This document shows positions 1 to 7,971 of a stretch of 28,039 nucleotides of DNA, piece after piece. This stretch comes from CAYMZB01 sp964394845 (GTDB taxonomy: Bacteria > Patescibacteriota > Microgenomatia > Daviesbacterales > UBA10151): NCBI GenBank assembly GCA_964394845.1, contig CAYMZB010000033.1, forward strand, positions 1 to 28,039, given 5' to 3'. Position numbers and translations under genes: made by a program. Under the pieces are notes generated by a model. That model was not told where the DNA came from, did not search any database, and saw nothing but the letters and a program-made list of their open reading frames with translations. The first letter of the stretch is position 1, and each line of letters opens with the position of its first letter.

Positions 1-4
1 TAAT

Positions 5-110
5 CACTTCGTTTTACAATTAAGAAGTAATTTTATACCAGTCGTTGCCCCGATTCAATCGGGGCTTACGAATGGTTATACCCGTAGCAAATTCATTTGC
101 AAGTGGTATA
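5..110. repeat. Cluster of short inverted repeats upstream of comF
   Basis: Several hairpins are packed before the first gene. ACTTC at 6-10 pairs with GAAGT at 24-28. GCCCCGAT at 47-54 pairs with ATCGGGGC at 58-65 (8 bp, 3-nt loop). TACG (67-70) can pair with CGTA (82-85). GCAAA and TTTGC at 88-101 form another hairpin. TATACCA at 34-40 pairs with TGGTATA at 104-110 and would enclose the inner hairpins as a multi-branch fold. No U-tract follows the strongest hairpin, so it is not a convincing terminator. It may be a REP-like palindromic element or a structured leader or operator; function unknown. Confidence 0.55.
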
Positions 111-112
111 GA
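104..112 (+). promoter_or_regulatory. Putative extended -10 promoter of the comF operon
   Basis: TGG followed by TATAGA (107-112) looks like an extended -10 box 11 nt before the comF ATG. It overlaps the 3' arm of the TATACCA/TGGTATA inverted repeat, so folding or binding there could affect initiation. No good -35 was seen. A purine-rich GGAAAG (115-120) lies just before the start codon. Confidence 0.4.
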
Positions 113-123
113 TTGGAAAGATT

Positions 124-819
124 ATGAACTTCCTGCTTGATATTTTATTTCCCAAAAGATGCGTGGGTTGCAGGAGGGTTAATACCTATTTTTGCAAAGA
201 TTGTATTTTAAATATCTTACAGACAGATTTATTCTGTCCTCACTGTGAAAACAAATCAATTGGTGGTTTGACTCATCCGCACTGTGAAAGAACATTTGGT
301 TTGGATGGATTGTGGAGTTTAGGTATTTATAAAAACTCTTTAAGAGAGGCAATTAAGCAGTTAAAATATGGTAAAGTTAAGAAACTGGCTCCGGTTTTGG
401 TTGATATTTTAGTAGAGTATTGGGTTAAATATCAGCCATTTATTTTAGATCAAATTAAACAGGACAACAAAAAAGGATGGGTTGTAATTTCTGTGCCTTT
501 ATACTGGTGGAGAGATAATAGCAGAGGATTTAACCAGTCATCTCTTTTAGGACAGATTTTATCCAAAAATCTAGGTTTAGATTATTGTAATGGGTTAAAA
601 CGTATCCGCTATACAAAGCCTCAAGTCAAACTTAGACGTCAAGAGCGTTATCAAAATATTAAAGGTGTTTTTACCCTAGACTCTAGATTCTCGATTCTAG
701 ACTCTAATGTATTGCTTATTGATGATGTATGGACTACAGGTTCAACTTTAAAAGAATGCTGTTATGTTCTAAAAAGAGCTGGCGCCCGGAAAGTTTGGGC
801 TATAACTTTAGCGCGCTAG
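124..819 (+). CDS. comF: ComF family phosphoribosyltransferase-like competence protein
   Basis: A 231-aa ComF/GntX-family protein. The N-terminus has a zinc-binding cluster, C13-x2-C16 and C24-x2-C27, with two further Cys near residues 39-42. The C-terminal half is a type I phosphoribosyltransferase fold with the PRPP-binding signature VLLIDDVWTTGST around D200-D201. The length is usual for the family. In transformable bacteria ComF acts in the cytosol, helping imported single-stranded DNA reach recombination; its exact reaction is unknown. It opens a tight cluster with dprA, yifB and yraN, which supports a competence role. The ATG at 124 follows GGAAAG at suitable spacing. Confidence 0.9.
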   Translation: MNFLLDILFPKRCVGCRRVNTYFCKDCILNILQTDLFCPHCENKSIGGLTHPHCERTFGLDGLWSLGIYKNSLREAIKQLKYGKVKKLAPVLVDILVEYWVKYQPFILDQIKQDNKKGWVVISVPLYWWRDNSRGFNQSSLLGQILSKNLGLDYCNGLKRIRYTKPQVKLRRQERYQNIKGVFTLDSRFSILDSNVLLIDDVWTTGSTLKECCYVLKRAGARKVWAITLAR

Positions 820-836
820 CATGATACTATGAGAGG

Positions 837-1652
837 GTGGATTATTCAGTATGCGACGATTTATCCAAACTACAAGGACTTAAGTGTCTATCAACCCCTC
901 CGAAGCAGCTTTATTTTAAAGGCAGCTGGAACCCTGAGATTTTTGAAAATTGTGTTGCAGTAGTTGGCTCAAGAAGAATGACAGATTACGGACAACGTGT
1001 GGTTGAAAGTATGATTCCACAGCTTATTGCCCAAAACATCACCATAGTGTCTGGTTTTATGTATGGAGTTGATCAATACGCTCATCAAGTTTGTATTCAG
1101 GGCGGAGGTAAGACTATTGCTGTTTTGGGTTGGGGAATAGACCAAAAGCTTACCGGAGTTGATTTAAAGTTAGCCAAAGAAATTATAGATTCAGGCGGAA
1201 TTTTGCTTTCTGAATGGGAGACGCAAAAGCCGGCTCATTGGACTTTTCCCTCAAGAAACAGGATTGTAGCAGCGCTTAGTAAGGCAGTTTACGTTGTTGA
1301 AGCAGCAGAGAAAAGCGGCTCGCTAATTACAGCCAAAATAGCCCTAAAACTTAAAAGAACACTCTGGGCAGTACCTGGTCCAATTACCTCCCGTACCTCA
1401 ATAGGCACAAATAAGTTAATTGCACAGGGTAAAGCAAAGATGTGGCTTGGAGAAAATCTAACTCAATATCCCAATGCGAGAGATGCCGGTCCTATCATGC
1501 AAATTTTATATAATGAAGCTTTAACTGTTGATGAGGTGGCTGGAAAACTTAATTTATCTGTTTCTCAAATTGGAGCACAATTATCAATGTTACTCATATC
1601 AGGTCAAGTTTTAGAAAAGGGCGGGAAATATTACGTAAGCTATGCTAGTTAA
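837..1652 (+). CDS. dprA: DNA-processing protein DprA
   Basis: A 271-aa DprA/Smf protein, the mediator that loads RecA on incoming single-stranded DNA. The Rossmann-like core is clear: VAVVGSRRMTDYG near residues 41-53, then TIVSGFMYGVDQYAH, TIAVLGWGID, and FPSRNRIVAALS with KSGSLITA downstream. A winged-helix-like C-terminal domain occupies roughly residues 215-268. It is shorter than typical DprA (about 290-370 aa) and lacks an N-terminal SAM-like domain. The only reasonable start is GTG at 837, with the purine-rich GAGAGG directly abutting it, so initiation probably relies on coupling to comF, which ends 17 nt upstream. The 3' end overlaps yifB by 11 nt. Confidence 0.9.
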   Translation: MDYSVCDDLSKLQGLKCLSTPPKQLYFKGSWNPEIFENCVAVVGSRRMTDYGQRVVESMIPQLIAQNITIVSGFMYGVDQYAHQVCIQGGGKTIAVLGWGIDQKLTGVDLKLAKEIIDSGGILLSEWETQKPAHWTFPSRNRIVAALSKAVYVVEAAEKSGSLITAKIALKLKRTLWAVPGPITSRTSIGTNKLIAQGKAKMWLGENLTQYPNARDAGPIMQILYNEALTVDEVAGKLNLSVSQIGAQLSMLLISGQVLEKGGKYYVSYAS

Positions 1653-3189
1653 GATCCGTTCAATTGCTAATATTGGCTTGGAAACTATACCGGTAGATGT
1701 AGAGGTTGATGTGGCTTCAAGTGGTTTTCCGGGATTTACGATTGTTGGTTTGGCTTCCAAGGCAGTTGAGGAGGCCAGGGAAAGAGTAAAAACTGCCATT
1801 GTTAACTCTAAGCTTACTTTTCCACCCAAAAAAATTACTGTCAACCTTGCTCCGGCTGATCTGCCCAAAGATGGCGCCGCCTATGACTTACCTATTGCTT
1901 TGGGAGTTTTACTTGCCGGCGGAGAATTAAATTTACCTCAAGAGCTTGATTTAACAAAATCATTTTTTTATGGTGAACTTTCTTTGGATGGCACTCTCCG
2001 GCCAACCAAAGGGATTTTACTATTGGGATTGTTTGCCCAAAAACTGACCTCATCTGCTATTTTTGTGCCGCAACCAAATGCAAGAGAGGCCAGTGTGGTG
2101 ACCGGTGTCAAAGTAATGGCGCTAAACTCCTTATCCCAATTGGTTAAATATTTGACAGGACTGGAAAAAATTGATCCTGTAAAATCTCACGAGAAGAAAA
2201 AAACTTTTGATTCTACAACCTTTGAGTTTGACTTGAGTGAAATAGCAGGTCAGGAGCAAGCGAAAAGAGCATTAATTATTGCTGCCTCTGGTGGCCATAA
2301 TCTATTAATGTGGGGTCCTCCTGGAACAGGCAAAACAATGTTATCGCGCGCTTTATCAGGAATCTTACCGCCTCTAAGCGTAAACGAGGCATTGGAGGTA
2401 ACCCGGATATATTCTGTCTCAGGCTTACTACAACCAGGACAATCTCTTATTTTCCAAAGACCATTTAGGTCCCCGCATCATGGTATCTCAAATGCAGGTA
2501 TGGTTGGGGGAGGAAGCAATCCTCTGCCTGGTGAGGTGAGCTTAGCTCATTTAGGAGTATTATTTTTGGATGAGATGCCAGAATTCCCCAGATCCATCAT
2601 CGAAAGCTTAAGACAGCCTATGGAAGATGGAGTAGTAGAAATTGTTAGAGTGGCCGGACATGTTAAATATCCTGCTAGCTTTACTTTAGTGGCTGCAATC
2701 AACCCCTGTCCTTGTGGTTATCTGGGACATCCAAAAAGAGAGTGTAAATGCAGCGACAAACAGATTACCAAATATAAACACCGCCTATCTGGTCCGATTC
2801 TGGATAGGATTGATCTTTTTGTTTCAGTTAGTGTTATAGATTCTGAAAAGCTGTCAATAACTTCCCAAAGTCAGGAGAACAGAATGTCTTCGAAGATCGC
2901 AAAAGAACAGGTAATAAATGCACGCAAAGTTCAAAAACACAGATTTAAAAAAGAAACCCGTGGTATTTATACCAACTCACAAATGCGCAACAGTGATGTT
3001 AAAAAATATGCTGACTTGCAAAAAGAATCAGAGAATCTTCTCAAGTTAGCTACGGATAAGTTTGATTTTTCCGCACGCAGCTATTTTCGTCTGGTTAAGG
3101 TAGCCAGAACAATTGCTGATCTTGCGTCCTCTGAAACAATTTTGCCCATTCATATGGCTGAAGCCTTACAATACAAACAGATCATATGA
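1642..3189 (+). CDS. comM: YifB/ComM family Mg-chelatase-like AAA+ ATPase
   Basis: A 515-aa YifB/ComM protein of normal length. The N-terminal Lon-protease-like domain begins with the family-typical MLVKIRSIANIGLE. The AAA+ module carries Walker A GPPGTGKT (225-232) and Walker B with D310-E311 (LFLDEMPEF). A Cys-rich stretch (INPCPCGYLGHPKRECKC) and a Mg-chelatase C-terminal domain follow. ComM is known as a hexameric helicase promoting branch migration during integration of transforming DNA. It overlaps dprA by 11 nt and yraN by 4 nt (ATGA), so translation is probably coupled. Its stop is TGA, showing UGA is not recoded here. Confidence 0.93.
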   Translation: MLVKIRSIANIGLETIPVDVEVDVASSGFPGFTIVGLASKAVEEARERVKTAIVNSKLTFPPKKITVNLAPADLPKDGAAYDLPIALGVLLAGGELNLPQELDLTKSFFYGELSLDGTLRPTKGILLLGLFAQKLTSSAIFVPQPNAREASVVTGVKVMALNSLSQLVKYLTGLEKIDPVKSHEKKKTFDSTTFEFDLSEIAGQEQAKRALIIAASGGHNLLMWGPPGTGKTMLSRALSGILPPLSVNEALEVTRIYSVSGLLQPGQSLIFQRPFRSPHHGISNAGMVGGGSNPLPGEVSLAHLGVLFLDEMPEFPRSIIESLRQPMEDGVVEIVRVAGHVKYPASFTLVAAINPCPCGYLGHPKRECKCSDKQITKYKHRLSGPILDRIDLFVSVSVIDSEKLSITSQSQENRMSSKIAKEQVINARKVQKHRFKKETRGIYTNSQMRNSDVKKYADLQKESENLLKLATDKFDFSARSYFRLVKVARTIADLASSETILPIHMAEALQYKQII

Positions 3190-3548
3190 AATTTAATAAT
3201 CGCAAAGTCGGACTTTTAGCTGAAAATTTAGCTGCTGCTGCCTTACAAAAGAAAGGTTATCAGGTTTTAGAAAGAAACTTTTCTAATCGTTTTGGTGAAA
3301 TCGATATTATTGCAAAAGATAAGGAAAAATTGGTATTTGTAGAAGTAAAAGCCAAAAAGGGAACAGATTTTGGACAGCCTGAAGAAATGGTTAACTCTTA
3401 TAAGTTAAAAAAGGTGCAAAATATGGCCACAATCTATATGAAAGGTACTAGTCTCCCTTGTAGAATTGATGTGGTAGCAGTTATTCTTTCTTCAGAGAAT
3501 CAACTTATTAGTCTTACTCATTATGAAAATGTTTATTTCACGAAGTGA
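3186..3548 (+). CDS. YraN/UPF0102 family endonuclease-like protein
   Basis: A 120-aa UPF0102 (YraN) protein with a Holliday-junction-resolvase-like fold. The family signature GEIDIIAKDKEKLVFVEVKAK is at residues 37-57; D40, E53 and K55 match the PD-(D/E)xK nuclease core. The start overlaps the yifB stop in ATGA. The biochemical role of YraN proteins is not settled; its place behind DprA and ComM fits DNA processing during recombination, but that is inference from context. Confidence 0.88.
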   Translation: MKFNNRKVGLLAENLAAAALQKKGYQVLERNFSNRFGEIDIIAKDKEKLVFVEVKAKKGTDFGQPEEMVNSYKLKKVQNMATIYMKGTSLPCRIDVVAVILSSENQLISLTHYENVYFTK

Positions 3549-3559
3549 AACTCCTCTGG

Positions 3560-3572
3560 TATAATTTTAATT
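3560..3572 (+). promoter_or_regulatory. Promoter of the P-type ATPase, leaderless configuration
   Basis: TGG-TATAAT with the hexamer at 3560-3565 is an extended -10 box. Only 7 nt separate it from the ATG at 3573, so transcription would start at or next to the start codon. There is no Shine-Dalgarno sequence. The -10 overlaps the region immediately after the yraN stop. Confidence 0.6.
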
Positions 3573-6269
3573 ATGGAAACTGCCTGGTATGCAAAAACCC
3601 ACGCTGATATTTTTGATGCGCTCAGTTCTGGCAATAATGGTTTAACAGAGGAAGAAGCAAAAAAACGCCTTGAAAAACATGGTCTTAATAAACTCCCGGA
3701 GGCTAAGCTGGATAGCCTGGCAATAATATTTCTTCGTCAATTCCTAAGTCCTTTGATCTATGTCCTATTTTTTGCAAGTTTCATTGTTTTAGTAATGGGA
3801 GAGATTGCTGATGGATTAATCATCCTTTTTGTGCTAATTTTTAATGCAGTTGTTGGTACAGTTCAGGAAGGTAAGGCGCAAAACACCCTCCTGGCCTTAA
3901 AAAAATTTGTAGAGACAAATGCTAAGGTTCTCCGCGATAATACAGAAACTATTATTCCTGATTATGAAATTGTTCCGGGAGATGTAATCATTTTGCAGGA
4001 AGGGGATAAGATTCCGGCTGATGCAAGAATTATTTTATCTAATAACTTAGTAGTTGATGAAGCTGCTTTAACTGGAGAATCCTTGCCGGTCCATAAAAAT
4101 GTAGAGATAATAACAGTCCATAATCTACAGACCTCAGATCAGAAAAATATGGTTTTTAAAGGTACCCATATTGTGGCTGGTAATGGAAAAGCAATTATTA
4201 TTGCAACAGGGATAAATACTGTTTTAGGCAAAATCTCAAAAGAAATTGCTGTCATTGATACAGAAATTCCGCTTAAAACTAATATACGCTATCTTACAAG
4301 GTTAATCATTTTTGCTGTTTTTGCTATTTGTGCTTCTATATTTACTTTAGGAGTTATTTTAGGTCATCCGATTAAGGACATGTTTGCAACAGTAGTCTCT
4401 TTGTCAGTATCTATTATTCCAGAGGGGTTACCTATTGTAATGACATTGGTATTGGCTACAGGTGTTTGGAGAATGAGCAAACGCAATGCTTTAGTTAAAA
4501 AGCTGCAAGCAGTTGAAGCATTGGGTCAAGCTAGGGTGATTGCGGTGGATAAGACAGGAACTCTTACTAAAAACGAAATACTACTGCAGGAGGTATATAT
4601 AGACGGCAAAACCTTTAGTGTAGGTGGAGAAGGGTATAAACCTGAAGGAGAAATAAGTTTAAATAACATCAAAATTGACCCGCTAAATCATCCGGAACTA
4701 ATTCTTGCAGGAAAGCTGGCTGTGTTTGTTACTAACAGCGGTATTGTTTTAGATAAAGAATCTAGACTGTGGCGGGCAACCGGTGATCCAACAGAATCAG
4801 CTTTGTCAGTTTTTGCCCAAAAAATAGGATTTCATAAGCAAGTTTTAGAGAAAGAATCTCCCAGAGTTTTTGAGATACCGTTTGATTATAGAAATAAATA
4901 TCACCTAGTCTCAAATAAAGCTGATGGGAAAATAAATGCAACTGTGCTGGGAGCTCCTGAGGAAGTTCTGAAAATCTCTTCCCAAATATGGCATAAAGGT
5001 AAAAGCCAACCATTGTCCTTGGAAAAGAGAAAAGAACTTGAGGCTATGCTGGTAAAGATGTCTGCAGAGGGACTTCGTGTGTTAGCTCTTGCCTTAAGAA
5101 ATAATGTAAAGGAGGAATTTAAAGCTAATGAACTCACTTTTGTAGGTTTGTTTGGTCTAAAAGATACACTCCGTCCGGAAGTCCACGGCGCTATGGCCAA
5201 AGCCACTTCAGCAGGAATTAGAGTGGTAATGATTACCGGAGACCATAAAATAACAGCTCAAGCTATAGCCAAAGAAGCAGGGATTTATCATGAGGGAGAC
5301 ACTATTCTTACAGGAGAAGATATTGATTTACTTCCGGACAACGAATTTGCAGATATACTTGATAAGGTATCTGTTTTTGCCAGAGTTACCCCGGAACACA
5401 AACTAAAAATTGTCAGAGCTTACAAAAAAAGAGGTGAAATAATTGCCATGACAGGTGACGGAGTTAATGATGCCCCTTCTCTGGTGGCAGCAGATTTAGG
5501 TGTTGCTATGGGTAGAATAGGCACTGAAGTAGCTAAAGAAGCCTCAGATATAGTTTTGCTTGATGATAACTTTGCCAGTATTATTGCTGCTATCGAAGAA
5601 GGGAGAAGCATCTATAAAACCATAAAAAAGGTTATTTTATATCTATTCTCAACAGGCTTTGGTGAAGTATTTACCATTACCGGTGCATTATTACTGGGTT
5701 TTCCTTTACCAATATTGGCATCTCAAATTGTTTGGTTAAATTTTGTAACTGATGGTTTCCTGGATGTATCCCTGGCTATGGAACCAAAAGAAGAGGGTTT
5801 GCTAAAAGGAACCTTTGAGCATCCTAAGAAGTATCTAATTGATGGATTAACTATTCAAAGAATGTTTTTAATGGCTATGCCTATGATGATTGGAACCTTA
5901 TTTCTTTTTCAAAAATATTATCAAATTGATATGACTAAAGCTTGGACAATTTCAATGACAACTCTGGCAGTTTTTCAGTGGTTTAATGCCTGGAATTGTA
6001 GGCATGAGAGTAAATCAATTTTTCAGCTTAACCCATTCTCCAATAAGTTTTTAATAGGCTCAACCCTGATTGTTATTGTTCTTCAATTGGTTGCCATCTA
6101 CAACCCTTTAATGCAAAAACTGCTTAGAACTGCACCCCTGGATTTAAATGACTGGTTACTCATTATTCCTGTTGCTGCATCAATTATAGTACTTGAGGAA
6201 ATTAGAAAGTTCATTTTTAGACATACACAACGTGAATTTATCCCGCAACTGGTAGTCAATTCACGCTAA
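3573..6269 (+). CDS. P2-type cation-transporting ATPase (Ca2+-ATPase-like)
   Basis: An 898-aa P-type ATPase of full length for the P2 class. It has an N-terminal cation-ATPase domain, actuator motif TGES (167-170), PEGLP in membrane helix 4 (283-287), phosphorylation site DKTGTLTKN with D326, and hinge motif TGDGVNDAP (627-635). The helix-6 stretch WLNFVTDGFLD resembles the N-x-x-T-D site of Ca2+ pumps. PEGLP and the helix-5 GEV motif favour SERCA/PMR1-like Ca2+ transport, but the Asn seen in helix 5 of SERCA is Gly here, so Ca2+, Mn2+ or another cation remains open. It sits in the cytoplasmic membrane and probably exports the ion. It has its own promoter. Confidence 0.92.
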   Translation: METAWYAKTHADIFDALSSGNNGLTEEEAKKRLEKHGLNKLPEAKLDSLAIIFLRQFLSPLIYVLFFASFIVLVMGEIADGLIILFVLIFNAVVGTVQEGKAQNTLLALKKFVETNAKVLRDNTETIIPDYEIVPGDVIILQEGDKIPADARIILSNNLVVDEAALTGESLPVHKNVEIITVHNLQTSDQKNMVFKGTHIVAGNGKAIIIATGINTVLGKISKEIAVIDTEIPLKTNIRYLTRLIIFAVFAICASIFTLGVILGHPIKDMFATVVSLSVSIIPEGLPIVMTLVLATGVWRMSKRNALVKKLQAVEALGQARVIAVDKTGTLTKNEILLQEVYIDGKTFSVGGEGYKPEGEISLNNIKIDPLNHPELILAGKLAVFVTNSGIVLDKESRLWRATGDPTESALSVFAQKIGFHKQVLEKESPRVFEIPFDYRNKYHLVSNKADGKINATVLGAPEEVLKISSQIWHKGKSQPLSLEKRKELEAMLVKMSAEGLRVLALALRNNVKEEFKANELTFVGLFGLKDTLRPEVHGAMAKATSAGIRVVMITGDHKITAQAIAKEAGIYHEGDTILTGEDIDLLPDNEFADILDKVSVFARVTPEHKLKIVRAYKKRGEIIAMTGDGVNDAPSLVAADLGVAMGRIGTEVAKEASDIVLLDDNFASIIAAIEEGRSIYKTIKKVILYLFSTGFGEVFTITGALLLGFPLPILASQIVWLNFVTDGFLDVSLAMEPKEEGLLKGTFEHPKKYLIDGLTIQRMFLMAMPMMIGTLFLFQKYYQIDMTKAWTISMTTLAVFQWFNAWNCRHESKSIFQLNPFSNKFLIGSTLIVIVLQLVAIYNPLMQKLLRTAPLDLNDWLLIIPVAASIIVLEEIRKFIFRHTQREFIPQLVVNSR

Positions 6270-6299
6270 ATTGATAAAACAACGTGAATATGTTATAAT
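6259..6299 (+). promoter_or_regulatory. Consensus promoter of the Fic gene with flanking inverted repeat
   Basis: TTGATA at 6271-6276 and TATAAT at 6294-6299 are separated by exactly 17 nt, with an extended TGT before the -10. The ATG at 6306 lies 6 nt after the -10, predicting a leaderless mRNA. An inverted repeat ATTCACG (6259-6265) / CGTGAAT (6283-6289) brackets the -35 box and overlaps the ATPase stop, making it a candidate operator. Confidence 0.7.
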
Positions 6300-6305
6300 A
6301 CTTTC

Positions 6306-7178
6306 ATGTCTACTTCATTTTCCTTTCAAACTAGAATAAAAACGCTAAAAGCAGAATACGACCTTTTAAAACCGGGCAAAGATTCATTACTTAAAATTAT
6401 AAATGAAGCTGAGATGTCTGAGATTGTTTATAACTCAAATGCCATAGAGAATTCTACCTTAACTCTTAAGGAAACTGAAAAAATCTTGCTTGAGATGGAA
6501 GTATCGCGAAATGTCAGTCTTAAGGAAGTATTTGAAGCTAAGAATTTGGCTAAAGTAATGGAATATATTTCCATTAAATCCCAAGAGGAATTATCTTTAG
6601 AAACTATATTGTTTTTGCACCAAATGCTTATTGGAAATATTGATGACAGTATAGCTGGAAGATTCCGTAAGAAAGGTGAATATGTGCGGGTAGGTACTCA
6701 TATTGCACCTGCTCCGGAGCAGGTTGAACTAATGCTGGAAAAGGCGTTTATTGAATATTCGAGTGATTACATGAGTTATTTTATAGATAAAATCTCTAAA
6801 TTCCATCTGGATTTTGAAACAATCCATCCTTTTAATGATGGTAATGGGAGAATTGGCAGGGTATTAATAAATTACCAACTATACAAACTGGGACTGCCCG
6901 GAATAATTATCCGTGATAAAGGAAAGCAAGTTTACTATCATTCTTTCAAAGAATACAGGGATGATAAAAAAACTAAAACAATAGGGAAAATAGTTGCGCT
7001 TGCTCTTATGGAATCTTTACATAAAAGAATATCTTATCTTAAAGGAAGCAAAATTATTGAGGCAACTGAATATGCAGTAAAGATGAATAAACCAACCCCT
7101 GTTGTTTTGAATGCAGCCAAACGCCAAACAATCCCGGCCTTCAGAGAAAAAGCAGTTTGGAAAATTGGAATTAAATAA
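6306..7178 (+). CDS. Fic domain protein (probable AMP transferase)
   Basis: A 290-aa Fic/DOC-superfamily protein. The catalytic loop HPFNDGNGR lies at 174-182 with active-site H174 and the phosphate-binding Asn/Gly/Arg intact. Near the N-terminus SNAIEN (44-49) matches the inhibitory motif (S/T)xxxE(G/N), so E48 would block productive ATP binding; this is the intramolecularly inhibited arrangement. Fic enzymes usually transfer AMP to a hydroxyl side chain of a target protein. No antitoxin partner gene is adjacent, consistent with self-inhibition. The target is unknown. A C-terminal helix-turn-helix, common in such proteins, is not obvious. Confidence 0.88.
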   Translation: MSTSFSFQTRIKTLKAEYDLLKPGKDSLLKIINEAEMSEIVYNSNAIENSTLTLKETEKILLEMEVSRNVSLKEVFEAKNLAKVMEYISIKSQEELSLETILFLHQMLIGNIDDSIAGRFRKKGEYVRVGTHIAPAPEQVELMLEKAFIEYSSDYMSYFIDKISKFHLDFETIHPFNDGNGRIGRVLINYQLYKLGLPGIIIRDKGKQVYYHSFKEYRDDKKTKTIGKIVALALMESLHKRISYLKGSKIIEATEYAVKMNKPTPVVLNAAKRQTIPAFREKAVWKIGIK

Positions 7179-7181
7179 GTA

Positions 7182-7211
7182 TTGGCTAAAATCAACAAAA
7201 TCTGTTATACT
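7182..7211 (+). promoter_or_regulatory. Putative promoter of the 7229 operon
   Basis: TTGGCT (7182-7187), an 18-nt spacer and an extended -10 TGT-TATACT (7206-7211) precede the ATG at 7229. The predicted leader is about 11 nt and AT-rich, with no Shine-Dalgarno sequence. Confidence 0.5.
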
Positions 7212-7228
7212 ATCGCTACTTAAATTTT

Positions 7229-7456
7229 ATGTTAAATCCTTGTGTTCAGTGCGGAAAAGAAAGAATTGATAGTAAAACCTGGAAGGAAAAATCCGGGTCT
7301 TCTGTTGTCACTTATACTTTGACTGTTTGTCCGGATGCCCGGTGTCAAAAAATAGTTGATAAAGTAATTGCTGATCGTAAAGAAAAAAGCGCTGGTCTTG
7401 TAAAAAAGAAGCTTGAGGCAAAAATAGCAAGAGAAAAACTCCAAGCAGCTGTTTAA
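7229..7456 (+). CDS. Small zinc-ribbon-like protein, unknown function
   Basis: A 75-aa protein. Two Cys pairs, C5-x2-C8 and a C-P-D-A-R-C group near residues 34-39, suggest one zinc ribbon in the first half. The second half is a Lys/Glu-rich helix that could bind nucleic acid. The CDS has its own promoter and ends 1 nt before the nucleotidyltransferase gene, so the two are probably co-transcribed. I do not recognise a named family. Confidence 0.7.
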   Translation: MLNPCVQCGKERIDSKTWKEKSGSSVVTYTLTVCPDARCQKIVDKVIADRKEKSAGLVKKKLEAKIAREKLQAAV

Positions 7457-7457
7457 T

Positions 7458-7958
7458 ATGGGTATGGTTATACCTTTAGGCAGTCTTAATAAACTCTCCA
7501 GCAGCCTGAAAAAGAGCAATAAAAGCATTGTTTTAGCAGGAGGTTGTTTTGACATCTTACATGCTGGTCATGTTATTTTCCTGGAAAAGGCAAAAAAAAG
7601 CGGTGATGTGCTGATTGTTCTCTTGGAAAGCGATGAAAAAGTAAAAAAACTAAAAGGCCTTAATCGTCCTGTCCATACTCAAAAAGATAGGGCTAAAGTA
7701 TTAACTTCACTTAGCTCTGTAGACTTTGTAGTTTGTCTTCCCTTTTTGGAAACTGAATCTAGGTATAATCAGTTAATAGCAAAAATAAAGCCGGATATTA
7801 TTGCAGTCACTAAAGGGTATGAGGACAGTAGCTACCATAAGAAAGCAGCAGATTTAATTGGAGCAAAATTAAGCTATGTAACCAAAATTTTTGGTGATCA
7901 TTCAACAAGCAGGATTTTAAATAGAGGTAGACTTTTTATTAAAAATCATATAAATTAG
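7458..7958 (+). CDS. Cytidylyltransferase-like nucleotidyltransferase (RfaE-C/TagD type)
   Basis: A 166-aa HxGH-family nucleotidyltransferase. The nucleotide-binding signature GGCFDILHAGH places HAGH at 35-38, followed by the helix FLEKAKKSGDVLIVLLESD. The distal signature is the weaker STSRILN stretch near residue 155. These enzymes transfer AMP or CMP to a phosphorylated small substrate: heptose-1-phosphate for RfaE C-terminal domains, glycerol-3-phosphate for TagD, phosphopantetheine or FMN for others. The RfaE-type domain is the best match by eye, but no heptose genes are near, so the substrate is unassigned. Confidence 0.8.
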   Translation: MGMVIPLGSLNKLSSSLKKSNKSIVLAGGCFDILHAGHVIFLEKAKKSGDVLIVLLESDEKVKKLKGLNRPVHTQKDRAKVLTSLSSVDFVVCLPFLETESRYNQLIAKIKPDIIAVTKGYEDSSYHKKAADLIGAKLSYVTKIFGDHSTSRILNRGRLFIKNHIN

Positions 7959-7971
7959 ATTTTAATCAGAT

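Noticed and set aside
47..65. Intrinsic terminator of an upstream gene
   Set aside because: The GC-rich hairpin is good but no T-run follows; kept as a repeat instead.
4762..5611. Three minus-strand open frames inside the P-type ATPase gene
   Set aside because: The plus strand encodes conserved ATPase domains throughout; the minus frames have no family features and are shadows.
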